From positions 186,001 to 250,000 of the forward strand of contig JACYFD010000002.1 in assembly GCA_014803435.1 (NCBI GenBank): a stretch of 64,000 nt of DNA. Reading direction: 5' to 3'. The translations under genes were made by a program, and so were the position numbers. The notes under the pieces are model-generated. The model saw only the letters and a list, made by a program, of their open reading frames with translations. It did not search any database and was not told where the DNA came from. The first letter of the stretch is position 1; each line of letters starts with the position of its first letter. Source of the DNA: Cellulosimicrobium terreum. Its GTDB lineage: Bacteria; Actinomycetota; Actinomycetes; Actinomycetales; Cellulomonadaceae. Below are positions 18,362 to 27,044 of the stretch, piece by piece.

Positions 18362-20179
18362 TCAGCCGCCAGCGCTGACCTCGCCCGGGATGCCGTCGGT
18401 CCCGGTGCGGGCCATGACGAGTGCGAGCCGCTCCAGGACCGCTGCGCTCGACCCCGAGTCCTGCACCAGGGTGCTCATGAACTCGCCCGGCGTGCGCTGC
18501 GGCTGACCGTACGGGTCGAGCTGGACGTCAGGACTGTTCGGGTCGGCGTCGTACACCAGCGAGTACAGCGGGTCCTGGGTGAAGAACGCGTTCTGCGTCG
18601 GGTCACCGTTCGACCCCAGCGAGTCGTAGGCGAGCTGCTGGAGCTCGGCCGCCTGCGACTCGTCGAACGAGATCTGCACGAGGTCGCCCGAACCTGCGGA
18701 CACCCCGGGCGCGATCGCCCCGTTCGGGGACGCGAGCCAGTCGTTCGTCTGCGCGTCCGCGGGGAACGCGAGCGTGTACGTGTTGGCGGACATGTCCTGC
18801 ACGCCGTTCGCGTCGACGTGGCCGCTGTAGGAGATCTCGATGTCGTTCGTCGCCGCCTGGCCGGCGTAGTCCATGCTCCCGTCGCCGTGCGTCACCGAGA
18901 TGCCGGTGCTCGTGCTGTCCACGGTCGACGACGAGTAGGCGATGCTGGGCAGCTTGAACCCCCACCGGTCGGTGTCCGTGAGGTCGAACGTCTCGTAGGT
19001 GAGCTGGTTCGCGACGCCCGTTCCCTCCTCGGTGGGCAGGCCTCCGGTGGCGAGGAAGTCGTCGTACGCGGAACGCCCCTCCGGGATCGACAGGTCGAGC
19101 TCGACCGACCCCATCTGCGCCTGTGAGAACGACGTGCCGCCCCCGGCGGTCAGACCGTAGTCGCCCACCCCGACGCCGAAGTCCGTCATCGTCTTCATCG
19201 ACTCGGTGTCGCCCGCCGTGATCCGCACGACGTCGTCCCCCAGGCTCTGGATCGTCGACGTCACCCCGGTCGACTGCTCGGCCGAGCCTCCCGCCGACAG
19301 CCACCAGAACTTCGCCGATCCGCTGCTGCCCGTGAAGTCGGAGCTCGTGGTCACGATCCGGGTGCCGGGCGGCATGGTCGCCGGGTCGTTCGGGTCGACC
19401 AGCGTCGGGTTGAAGTCCACGCCGTCCGGCACCCACAGCTCGAATCCGCCACGCACCCCGCCCGATGCGCCGGCGGTCAGGCCGAACTGCCACGGCCCCG
19501 GGAAGCGCGCGCTGCCCTCGACGGAGCCGGACGCCTCGTAGCCGAGGGTGTACACCGCGTAGCCGTCCGGGTCGCGAAAGCCCGCGCTCGTCGAGTAGCC
19601 GGTGCTCGCCGAGCCCGAGACCCCGGGCACCCCGGGCTTGGCGCCGCCCGAGAGCTTCACCTCCTCGCGGTCCGTCACCGTGAACCCGTTCTCGGTCCAG
19701 GTCACGCTGTCGCCGTCGCTCTTCAGCGTGCGCGTGGTGTCTCCGATGTCGTCGAGCGCTCCGCCGGGGGTCGGGGCGAGGTTCGCCGGGATCGGAGGAC
19801 CGGCGCCGTCACCGGTCGGGGCAGCGGGTCCGTCCTGCCCGTCGGTGCCGCCCGCCCCGGTCCCGCCGGATCCCGGCCCGCCCGTGGTCCCCGTGCCTGA
19901 CGGCGACCCGCCAGTCACACTGCTCGCGCGCTCCTGCTCGTCGGCGTTGCGTCGCAGGGCCGAGGCCGCGGCGTCCAGCGCGGACACCGCTGCGGTGAGT
20001 GCCCGGGCGTCCGTCGTCGACCAGCGACCGCGCAGCTCGTCGGCGTCGAGCCCGATCCACCGCGTCCCCTCGACCAGGGCGGTCAGGTCGCGGCGCGCGG
20101 CCTCCAGGTCGCGCACCGCCGTGTCCACCTGTGCCGCCAGTGCACGCAGTGCTGCGACGTCCGCCCCGTACGTCGTCAT
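18362..20179 (-). CDS. WXG100-headed large protein A, unknown function
   Basis: Protein of 605 residues. Residues 1-90 form a helical hairpin with the WXG100-like signature TRWIGLDADELRGRW, as in ESX/type VII substrates. A Gly/Ser/Pro-rich linker (about 90-130) follows. A roughly 450-residue segment, predominantly Thr/Ser/Gly/Asp with alternating hydrophobics, looks beta-rich and extracellular. No toxin motif is recognised. It is a paralogue of the next gene upstream (20208-22004): both share the WIG-D-ELRGRW head, a VPDGVD-NP-DP motif and a late DxxTY-F region. Twenty-eight bases separate the two, so they are probably co-transcribed. No ESX core genes are in the window. Confidence 0.7.
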   Translation of the reverse strand: MTTYGADVAALRALAAQVDTAVRDLEAARRDLTALVEGTRWIGLDADELRGRWSTTDARALTAAVSALDAAASALRRNADEQERASSVTGGSPSGTGTTGGPGSGGTGAGGTDGQDGPAAPTGDGAGPPIPANLAPTPGGALDDIGDTTRTLKSDGDSVTWTENGFTVTDREEVKLSGGAKPGVPGVSGSASTGYSTSAGFRDPDGYAVYTLGYEASGSVEGSARFPGPWQFGLTAGASGGVRGGFELWVPDGVDFNPTLVDPNDPATMPPGTRIVTTSSDFTGSSGSAKFWWLSAGGSAEQSTGVTSTIQSLGDDVVRITAGDTESMKTMTDFGVGVGDYGLTAGGGTSFSQAQMGSVELDLSIPEGRSAYDDFLATGGLPTEEGTGVANQLTYETFDLTDTDRWGFKLPSIAYSSSTVDSTSTGISVTHGDGSMDYAGQAATNDIEISYSGHVDANGVQDMSANTYTLAFPADAQTNDWLASPNGAIAPGVSAGSGDLVQISFDESQAAELQQLAYDSLGSNGDPTQNAFFTQDPLYSLVYDADPNSPDVQLDPYGQPQRTPGEFMSTLVQDSGSSAAVLERLALVMARTGTDGIPGEVSAGG

Positions 20180-20207
20180 GCCGACTCCTCGCGTCCAGCT
20201 GTGCGCG

Positions 20208-22004
20208 CTACTTGGTGGTGATCGTGCCCGGGAAGGCCGCGGCCGAGCTGTCGATCGTGCCGTCCCCGCCGCTGTTGATGTCCATCAGGTACTGCACGAG
20301 CTGGGCGTCCGAGCGGGGTGCGCGGGCGAGGCTCAGTGCCAGGTCGTCGCCGGAGAGGGCGTTCATGTCGTAGTCCGTGGTGACGGCGCGCACCTGCATC
20401 CCGAGCGCGTCGTTCTCCAGCCCGGTGCGGACGCTGTCGGCCAGGGAGCCCATCTGGTCGTGCGTGAGCGTGATCTGCACCTGCTGACCGGGCGCGACCT
20501 CGCTGGAGGGGGAGAAACCCGAGATCTCCTCGTAGTTGAAGAGCTGGGAGGAGAACTCGTCGGCCGTGACCTCGTACGTGTAGGTCCGCGCGGACACGTC
20601 CTCGGCGCCCGACGCGTCGTAGGTCTGCGCCATGCGGAAGTCGCCGCGGTCGCCGTACGTCGCAGTCAGGAGATTCTCCGAGCGACCGTCCGGGTAGGTG
20701 GTGAGGACCGTCGAACCGGAGTTCTCCCCGAGGTCGATGCCGATGTCGACCGGTCCGACGGACGCGTCGAGCGACGACGTGGACGTGTAGTCGACCTTCT
20801 GGATCGTCGTGGTCCCCGAGATCCCGGTCGACGCGTCGGACGGGATGTCGCCTGTCACCAGGTACTGGTCGTACGCGGCCTGACCCTGCGCCGTGGAGAG
20901 GTCGAACTCGGCGGTGCGCAACGACGCGCCGTCCAGCGACGTCGTGTTGCCCAGCATGACCTTCACCGCGTCGAAGTCGACCCCGACGCCGCCGTAGTTC
21001 GAGATCGCCTCCGTCGGCCCGGCGGTGACCTGGACCGTGTTCTCCCCGGTCCGCTCGACCAGGCTGCTCACACCGCTCGACTCCGTGATGTCCGACTTCA
21101 CCGCGATGTGCTTGAACACCGCCTCCAGCTCCGTGCCGGTGTAGCTGCCGCCCTCCATCGTCACGGACGAGCCCACCGGCATGGACCGCGGGTCGAACGG
21201 GTTGATGCTGCCCGGGTCGGCGACGTCCACGCCGTCGGGCACCTTGACGACGTACTCCGAGGTCACGCCGGTCTCATAGCTGCCGCTGACCCCGTAGCCA
21301 CCCTTCTCGAGGCCGCCCTCGACGCCGATCGACACGTCCGACTTCGAGGTGTACGTCGTGAAGCCGTCCTCGCTGTGCTCGCCCGTCGTGTACTCGGCAC
21401 CGCCGGTCACGCCGAACGAGATCTTCGAGCCGTTCCCTGTCTTGACCCAGTCCGAGAGCGACCCGGAGCCCGACACCGTCGTCTCGCCGGTCTCCGGGTC
21501 GTAGGAGACCCCGCCACCGACGCTCGCCTTGTCGCCCTCGGTCGCGGGAGAGCCGGGGAGCCCGTTGTCGCTCTTCTCGTCGTGCTCACCGTTCACGCCG
21601 ATCGTCGGCCCGCCGGGGGAGTCCCCACCGGACCCGCCTGCACCGCCGGACCCGCCTGAACCGCCGGAACCGCCTGCACCGCCGGACCCGCCGGAACCGC
21701 CTGCACCGCCGGACCCGCCCGCTCCGCCACCGCCGTGGCTGTCCGTGCTGGTGCCCTCCTGGTCGTCCGCGTTGGTGCGGAGCTTGCGCGCGGAGTCGCG
21801 CAGGGTCGTCGCGGCGGAGGTGAGCGCGGGCTCGAGCTCGGCCGTCCAGCGACCCCGCAGCTCTTCGCCGTCGGGGCCGATCCACGGGACGCTGCTCAGC
21901 GCGCTGCGCAGGGTGCTCCGAGCCGCTTCGAGGTCCTCCGACGACGTCGCGAACTTGTCAGCGAGCGCTCGCAGCTCCGCCACGTTCGCGCCGTACATCC
22001 CCAT
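20208..22004 (-). CDS. WXG100-headed large protein B, paralogue of protein A
   Basis: Protein of 598 residues. The ATG at 22004 has GGAGAAGG about ten bases upstream; the longer open frame to 22208 has no protein character. Residues 1-88 carry the WXG100-like head (VPWIGPDGEELRGRWTAE). Residues about 95-130 are a glycine/serine repeat (GGSGG units, DNA 21617-21733). The rest is a beta-rich, Thr/Ser/Gly/Asp-rich region matching its downstream paralogue, for example YVVKVPDGVDVADPGSINPFD and YEVTADEFSSQLFN. Likely a type VII exported protein of unknown role. Divergent from the M23 peptidase gene, with about 224 bases of shared promoter region. Confidence 0.7.
   Translation of the reverse strand: MGMYGANVAELRALADKFATSSEDLEAARSTLRSALSSVPWIGPDGEELRGRWTAELEPALTSAATTLRDSARKLRTNADDQEGTSTDSHGGGGAGGSGGAGGSGGSGGAGGSGGSGGSGGAGGSGGDSPGGPTIGVNGEHDEKSDNGLPGSPATEGDKASVGGGVSYDPETGETTVSGSGSLSDWVKTGNGSKISFGVTGGAEYTTGEHSEDGFTTYTSKSDVSIGVEGGLEKGGYGVSGSYETGVTSEYVVKVPDGVDVADPGSINPFDPRSMPVGSSVTMEGGSYTGTELEAVFKHIAVKSDITESSGVSSLVERTGENTVQVTAGPTEAISNYGGVGVDFDAVKVMLGNTTSLDGASLRTAEFDLSTAQGQAAYDQYLVTGDIPSDASTGISGTTTIQKVDYTSTSSLDASVGPVDIGIDLGENSGSTVLTTYPDGRSENLLTATYGDRGDFRMAQTYDASGAEDVSARTYTYEVTADEFSSQLFNYEEISGFSPSSEVAPGQQVQITLTHDQMGSLADSVRTGLENDALGMQVRAVTTDYDMNALSGDDLALSLARAPRSDAQLVQYLMDINSGGDGTIDSSAAAFPGTITTK
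21617..21733. repeat. Gly/Ser-coding low-complexity repeat
   Basis: Tandem, slightly varied short units of the type CCGCCTGCACCGCCGGAC on the plus strand encode Gly-Gly-Ser-Gly-Gly-Ala-Gly repeats in the linker of the WXG100-headed protein B. Length variation between strains would be expected. Confidence 0.8.
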
Positions 22005-22228
22005 GGTTCCCGCCTTCTCCGCGCAGTGGTGTCTCCCGGGAGGGTAGCGCCGGTCCTCGTGCCACAGCACGTACGGGCCATGGTGCGAGGTCCCCATCGA
22101 CGGGACGGCCGTGTGAGCGCTCACCGCGCGGAGGTGACGAACCGCCCTTACCGTCGTGAAGGGCGCCGTCCACGCGACACGCCGGAAAGATGCACGATCT
22201 TCACACAAATGACCCCGGGGGCTTTGCC

Positions 22229-23455
22229 ATGACCACTCTTCTACGGAGCCGGTTGCGTACCGCGCTCGTGGCGCTCGCAGCGGTGACCGTCATCGCGGGG
22301 GCGCCGATCCTCGTCGTACCGACGGCAGGAGCCGCGACCGCGAGCGTCGTGTCGCCGCTCGCGGCCCGCTCATACTCCCTGTCCTCCTACTACGGACCGC
22401 GCTGCATGCCCACGGCCGGCGCCTCGACGTGGCACCTCGGGCAGGACATGGGCGCAAAGTCAGGCACCCGGATCAACGCGGTCGCCGCGGGAACGGTGCT
22501 CCGGGCCGGCGCGGTCAGCGGGTTCGGGCAGTGGGTCGTCGTCAAGCACTCGATCGGCGGCCGGACGGTCTCGTCCGTCTACGGCCACGTGATCGACGGT
22601 GACAAGTACGTCAAGGTCGGCCAGAAGGTGGCGAGGGGGCAGCGCATCGCCGATGTCGGTTCCACCGGCACGTCGACGGCGCCGCACCTGCACCTCGAGA
22701 TGTGGAACGGGACGTACGGATCCGGTGCGACGCACACGGACCCGCTCCCGTACCTCAAGGCGCGCGGCGTCGACCTCGGCGCGGGCGCCACCTGGACGGC
22801 GGGCCGCAGCGTCCCGTCGTCGTGCACCTACTACGCGACGACGCGGGTCAACCTGCGCTCCTCGGCGTCCACGACGGCCGCCGTCCTGACCGTCGTCCCG
22901 AAGGCGGGCAAGGTCACGGCGAAGCCGGGTGCGAGCTCGGGCTCCTGGCGCAGGGTGACGTACGGGTCCCGGACCGGGTGGATGCACGGCGCGTACGTGA
23001 GCCCCCGCAAGCCGGCGACGACCAGCACGCCGGCGGCCACGGTGTCGTACGTGACGGCGACGACGCTGAACCTGCGGTCCACGGCGTCGACCTCGTCGAC
23101 GGTGGTCGCGAAGCTGACGCGGGGCACCGCGGTGACGCACGCGGGGACGGCGTCCACGGGCTGGCTCAAGGTGAAGGTCGGGACGCGCACGGGATACGTG
23201 TCGACGTCGTACCTGTCCGCCACCAAGCCCACGACCACGACGACACCGGCGAAGCGGACTCTGTCCTACGTCACCGTGACGACGCTGAACATGCGCGCCA
23301 AGCCCTCGACGTCGGCGACGGTCCTCACGAAGCTCAAGAAGGGCAAGGCGGTGGAGCACCGGGGCACGGCGTCGAAGGGCTGGCTCAAGGTGAAGGTCGG
23401 GACGCACATCGGCTACGTGTCGACCGCGTACCTCTCGTCGACGAGACCGCGCTGA
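22229..23455 (+). CDS. Secreted M23 family metallopeptidase with three SH3b repeats
   Basis: Protein of 408 residues. The ATG at 22229 begins a classic signal peptide (TTLLRSRLRTALVALAAVTVIAG). Residues 45-185 are a LytM/M23 peptidase: zinc ligands are in WHLGQDMG (His69, Asp73) and HLHLE (His153, His155), with His120 in VYGHV. Three bacterial SH3 repeats follow (about 205-265, 278-335, 348-406), the second and third nearly identical with GWLKVKVGT-x-GYVST. It probably cuts peptidoglycan cross-links in wall remodelling, with SH3b domains binding the wall. It converges on the arylsulfotransferase-like gene, ten bases apart. Confidence 0.92.
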   Translation: MTTLLRSRLRTALVALAAVTVIAGAPILVVPTAGAATASVVSPLAARSYSLSSYYGPRCMPTAGASTWHLGQDMGAKSGTRINAVAAGTVLRAGAVSGFGQWVVVKHSIGGRTVSSVYGHVIDGDKYVKVGQKVARGQRIADVGSTGTSTAPHLHLEMWNGTYGSGATHTDPLPYLKARGVDLGAGATWTAGRSVPSSCTYYATTRVNLRSSASTTAAVLTVVPKAGKVTAKPGASSGSWRRVTYGSRTGWMHGAYVSPRKPATTSTPAATVSYVTATTLNLRSTASTSSTVVAKLTRGTAVTHAGTASTGWLKVKVGTRTGYVSTSYLSATKPTTTTTPAKRTLSYVTVTTLNMRAKPSTSATVLTKLKKGKAVEHRGTASKGWLKVKVGTHIGYVSTAYLSSTRPR

Positions 23456-23465
23456 CGCGCCCGCC

Positions 23466-24998
23466 TCAGCTCGCCGCGGGCGTCCCGGTCCCCAGGACCT
23501 GGCCGTCCGCGTCGAGCGCCTCGACCGCGACGTACGCGGCGCCGTCGGGCACGGGGGCGAGCGCCGTCTCGAAGCCGTCGCGCGGGGCCTCGACCACGGT
23601 CTCGGCCGTGGACTCCGAGTCACCGGCGACGAGCCGCCACGACGCGACCTCGGTCGCGCCGTTCCAGCTCGCGTACGCCGTCCCGCCCTGCACGACGACG
23701 GCCGGCGGGGCGGCCGGTTCGCCCACCCAGTCGTCGAACCGGTAGGACCGGTAGGACTCGCCGGCCTCGAACGGGAACTCCCGGACCAGGGTGCCGTCCG
23801 CGGTGAGCTCGCTCGTGAGCTGCGCGTCGCCCCACCCGATCACGACGTTCCCGTCCGCCAGGACCTGCAGGTTGCCCTGGCTCCCGGCGAGGAGCGTCGG
23901 GTCCGTCGGCAGCCACTCCTGCTCGACGGTCGCCGCCATCGCGTCGGTGTCGAGCGCGAGCCGCAGCCCGCGCGAGTGCTCCCCGACCGGCGGGTTCCCC
24001 TGGTTGTCGAACAGCGTGAGCGTCCCGTCGTCGTGCAGGTGGGCGTCGTGCTGCCACGCGAACTGGGCGCCGGTCCCGTCGTCGGCGCCCTCCATGTCGA
24101 AGTCGCTCGACGTGCCGCCGAGGATCCACTCCACCTCGCCGCTCTCGCGGTCGACCCGGTAGACGGCGTGCGTGTTGCGCGCGGAGAGGAGCAGGTCGCC
24201 GTCGGGGGTCAGGGTCGCGCTGTTGACGTGGAACCAGTCGAACGGGTCGTCCTGCGTGCCCGTCGGGGCGTCCGGGTCGGCGTCAGGAGCAGCCTTCGTG
24301 TCGGTCAGCTCGACGTGGTCGGACGCGCGCCACTCGAACAGGACCTCGCCCGTCTCGACGTCGACCTCCTGCACGACGTTCTCCCACGCCCAGCCGTCCT
24401 CGTCGCCGCCCACGGCCGTCAGGTCGGTCGGCTCGGCGACGTACGCGAGGAGGAGCATCGTGCCGTCGGGAGTGATGGTCGCGTCGTGCATGTCAGCGTT
24501 GCCCGGACCGACGTCGCCGCCCGTGGTGACGCGACCGACCTCGGTGTACGACGAGTCCAGCACGACGATGTCACCGAACCCGTGCCCGACGAAGTCCGAC
24601 TGCCCCACGTAGTACGTGATGACCTGTTCGCCGTCGAGCTCCTGCACGCGCACGTCGTAGCCCGGTGTGTCCTCGGGCGAGATCCACACCGGCTCACCCT
24701 CCGCGTCGACGATCAGCGGGCCCTTCTTCGGCGCCTCGCTCTTCTTGGGGCCCAGCACGTACAAGGCGCGAGAGGTGTCCGACGCCGCGGCCGGCCCGTG
24801 GGTGACCGGCAGCACCTGGGCGACCAGGTCCGTCGAGCGGAAGGTGTGGACCGCCGCGGGCGGCGGCGTGGACGTGGACTCCGTGGGCGACGGCTCGGGC
24901 TCGTCCGACCCGGTGCAGGCAGCGAGAGCGAGCCCCGAGACGAGGGCCGTGGCGAGCGCCCCGGGCGCGCGTCGCTGCGGAGCTCGTCGCGGATCCAT
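23466..24998 (-). CDS. Arylsulfotransferase-family lipoprotein
   Basis: Protein of 510 residues. A lipobox (SGLALAAC, Cys28) follows a basic N-terminus, and a Pro/Ser/Thr-rich spacer (EPEPSPTESTSTPPP) then links to the domain. Residues about 50-430 resemble the arylsulfotransferase beta-propeller family (PF14269-like), with GHGFGDIVVLDSSYTEVG, DWFHVNSATLTPDGDLLLSARNTHAV and FAWQHDAHLHDDGTLTLFDNQG. The substrate is unknown, and many Gram-positive members may be structural rather than sulfotransferases. It starts 30 bases after the GH6 cellulase stop, so the two may share a transcript. Confidence 0.8.
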   Translation of the reverse strand: MDPRRAPQRRAPGALATALVSGLALAACTGSDEPEPSPTESTSTPPPAAVHTFRSTDLVAQVLPVTHGPAAASDTSRALYVLGPKKSEAPKKGPLIVDAEGEPVWISPEDTPGYDVRVQELDGEQVITYYVGQSDFVGHGFGDIVVLDSSYTEVGRVTTGGDVGPGNADMHDATITPDGTMLLLAYVAEPTDLTAVGGDEDGWAWENVVQEVDVETGEVLFEWRASDHVELTDTKAAPDADPDAPTGTQDDPFDWFHVNSATLTPDGDLLLSARNTHAVYRVDRESGEVEWILGGTSSDFDMEGADDGTGAQFAWQHDAHLHDDGTLTLFDNQGNPPVGEHSRGLRLALDTDAMAATVEQEWLPTDPTLLAGSQGNLQVLADGNVVIGWGDAQLTSELTADGTLVREFPFEAGESYRSYRFDDWVGEPAAPPAVVVQGGTAYASWNGATEVASWRLVAGDSESTAETVVEAPRDGFETALAPVPDGAAYVAVEALDADGQVLGTGTPAAS

Positions 24999-25028
24999 AC
25001 CGAGAGCGTACGGAACGGCTCCCGCTGC

Positions 25029-26402
25029 TCACCAGGCGGCGTTGCGCGCCAGCTCCAGGGCGACGTCCTGCCACCACGCCCCCGCGGGCGGTCCGCCGTT
25101 GCACGACCCGTCGCTCTCGCCCGGCAGCTTGACCCACAGCAGCGCGTCGAGGTGCGTCCCGTCGTCGACGACGCCCGGTCGCTCACCCAGCGCCCGACCC
25201 CGCGGGTTGCACCACTCGCCGTTCGAGCCGTTGCCGTTGCGGGACGTGTCGATCACGAACGGCGCGCCCCCGAGCAGCGCCGAGACCTGCTCGCCGTACG
25301 CCCGGGACTCCGCGGTCGTGCGGTAGTTCGACGTGTTGAGCGCGAACCCGACCGCGTCGTCGAGACCTACCTGCCGCAGCCGTGCGGCCGTCTCCGACGC
25401 GCTCAGCCACGCGGAGTGACCGGCGTCGACGTAGACCCGCGCGCCGGCGTCGGTCAGGATCCGCGCACCGTCGCGCAGCATCCCGGCCCGGTCACCCTGG
25501 CCGGAGCAGTCCCCGAGCTGGGCCAGCGCGTCCGGCTCGAGCACCACCCACGGCTCCCCGACGATGCCCGACGCGACCGTCTCGACCCAGCTCCGGTACG
25601 CCGCCTCCGCCGTGCCGCCGCCCGAGTGCGAGCCGCAGTCCCGGCCGGGGATCGCGTAGATCGTCAGCAGCGGCGTCGCGCCCTCGGCCGCAGCCGCGCC
25701 CGTGTACGCCGCGACCTTCGCACGCGAGACCTGCGCGTCGGAGTCCGTGACCCACGCCGACTGCGGGGTGAGCGCGATCTTCGCGAGCAGGTCGCGGTCC
25801 GTGCCCGACGCCGCCTCCCAGGCCTCCCACGCCTGCGACGTCTCGTCGACGTGGAACGTCACGTCACCCGGCGTCGGCGTGGGCTCCTCGGTCGGTTCGT
25901 CGGTCGGTTCCTCGGTGGGGTCGGTCGGGGAGCCGTCGTCGCCGCACGCGACGCCGTCGAGCGTGAAGCTCGTGGGCACGACCGGGGTCGACACGGCCGT
26001 GCCCACGAAGCCGAAGGTCGCGCTCCCGCCGGGCGCGATGTTCGCGTTCCAGCCGACGTCGCCCACCGTGACGCCGGCGCCGGAGCGGGTGAGCGCGCCG
26101 TTCCAGAGCTGGCTGACGCCCTCGCCCGCCGGGACGTCCCAGGCCAGCTCCCAGCCGGAGCGCGCCGCGCCGAGGTTCGTCACCGTCACGTCGGCCTGGA
26201 AGCCTCCGCCCCACGAGCTCGTGACGCGGTAGTCGACCGCGCACGTCGCGTCAGCCGCTGCGGCGCCGCTCGCGACGGTCGTCGTGACGGCGACCGCGGC
26301 GACGGACGCCGCGCCGAGCATCGCCACGGCCGTGAGCGACGCGGCGAACGAGGCCGTGGGCGTGGCGTGCGGGCGTCGTGTCGTGCGCAGGGTAGGTCGC
26401 AT
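25029..26402 (-). CDS. Secreted GH6 endoglucanase/cellobiohydrolase with N-terminal CBM2
   Basis: Protein of 457 residues. A long twin-basic signal peptide is followed by a family 2 cellulose-binding module (about 51-153: CAVDYRVTSSWGGGFQADV through TLDGVACG), a Pro/Thr/Glu linker (PTEEPTDEPTEEPTPTPG), and then the GH6 catalytic domain. The two GH6 signatures are present: IYAIPGRDCG (Asp255) and VVLEPDALAQ with the proton donor Asp291. FVIDTSRNGNG and LLWVKLPGESDG complete the active site. It hydrolyses beta-1,4-glucan with inversion. A near-perfect palindrome (CGAAACGTTTCG) upstream is a plausible LacI-type operator. Confidence 0.95.
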   Translation of the reverse strand: MRPTLRTTRRPHATPTASFAASLTAVAMLGAASVAAVAVTTTVASGAAAADATCAVDYRVTSSWGGGFQADVTVTNLGAARSGWELAWDVPAGEGVSQLWNGALTRSGAGVTVGDVGWNANIAPGGSATFGFVGTAVSTPVVPTSFTLDGVACGDDGSPTDPTEEPTDEPTEEPTPTPGDVTFHVDETSQAWEAWEAASGTDRDLLAKIALTPQSAWVTDSDAQVSRAKVAAYTGAAAAEGATPLLTIYAIPGRDCGSHSGGGTAEAAYRSWVETVASGIVGEPWVVLEPDALAQLGDCSGQGDRAGMLRDGARILTDAGARVYVDAGHSAWLSASETAARLRQVGLDDAVGFALNTSNYRTTAESRAYGEQVSALLGGAPFVIDTSRNGNGSNGEWCNPRGRALGERPGVVDDGTHLDALLWVKLPGESDGSCNGGPPAGAWWQDVALELARNAAW

Positions 26403-26474
26403 GGTCGGGGCTCCGTCGCCTCGGGATCAGGACCGGATCACCGTACGCAGGCACCGCGCCCGCGCGGCAGGGTG

Positions 26475-26486
26475 CGAAACGTTTCG
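26475..26486. promoter_or_regulatory. LacI/GalR-type palindrome upstream of the cellulase
   Basis: CGAAACGTTTCG is a perfect 12-base palindrome 73 bases upstream of the GH6 start codon. Its central CG and AAAC/GTTT arms resemble operators of LacI-family sugar regulators, which control cellulase genes in actinobacteria. No LacI gene is in the window, so the assignment is inferred from position and symmetry. Confidence 0.45.
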
Positions 26487-26544
26487 GATTGCCGCTCCCG
26501 CGTCGAGCCCGACCTTGCCCGCCGAGCCCGACCCCGCTCGCTGG

Positions 26545-26600
26545 CGAACACGACCTGGGGGTCGTTATCCGCTGGATAACCGACCCCCAGGTCGTGTTCG
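26545..26600. repeat. Palindromic intergenic repeat, copy 2
   Basis: An inverted repeat of about 26-base arms (26545-26570 and 26574-26600) with a three-base loop and one bulged base. It shares GGGGGTCGTTATCC, the TGTTCGGCG flank and an upstream GACCCCGCTCGCTG with copy 3. Here it lies between divergently read genes (GH6 and PadR), so it cannot be a terminator for both and argues for a mobile or regulatory element. Confidence 0.85.
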
Positions 26601-26645
26601 GCGAGTTGAGATGCATAAGTTCGTCACAAGGGTATGTTTCTCAGC

Positions 26646-27044
26646 ATGGCATCCAGACCGTTGCAGGAACCCGCGTTCCTCATCCTCTCCGCGCTCGCCG
26701 CCGGCCCGTTGCACGGGTACGGCATCGCCCAGGACGTCGGTTCGAGCTCCGACGGGCGCGTCACGTTGCGCGCCGGGACCCTGTACGGCGCGATCGACCG
26801 GCTCGTCGCTGGCGGGCTCGTCGAGGTCGACCACGAGGAGGTCGTCGACTCCCGGCTCCGGCGCTACTACCGCCTCACCGCCGAGGGCGGCGACCGACTC
26901 GACGCAGAGGCGCGTCGTGCCCAGGCGCAGGCGCAGCGCGCGCTCGCGCGGCTCGACGCGCGGGCCCGGCAGTCCGGGTCGTCGCGCGCCACGGCCGGTC
27001 GCCGGCTCGGTGGCGCCGCGGACGGAGGGGTGGTGCCGGCATGA
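26646..27044 (+). CDS. PadR family transcriptional regulator
   Basis: Protein of 132 residues. The family N-terminus is complete from the ATG at 26646: PAFLILSALAAGPLHGYGIAQDV, with the winged helix spanning to about residue 80 (GTLYGAIDRLVAGGLVEVD, then RRYYRLTAEGG). The C-terminal region is an Ala/Arg/Gln helix of the PadR-s1 dimerisation type. An alternative ATG at 26634 lacks typical family sequence. Its stop overlaps the start of the next gene (ATGA), the usual arrangement where PadR controls a co-encoded membrane protein. Confidence 0.9.
   Translation: MASRPLQEPAFLILSALAAGPLHGYGIAQDVGSSSDGRVTLRAGTLYGAIDRLVAGGLVEVDHEEVVDSRLRRYYRLTAEGGDRLDAEARRAQAQAQRALARLDARARQSGSSRATAGRRLGGAADGGVVPA

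Noticed and set aside
21617-21733. Possible collagen-like or PGRS protein
   Set aside because: The Gly/Ser run is only about 35 residues and links a WXG100 head to a folded region, so it is a linker.
22005-22228. c-di-AMP riboswitch before the M23 peptidase gene
   Set aside because: Cell-wall hydrolase genes of actinobacteria often have one, but I cannot find its conserved core sequences here.
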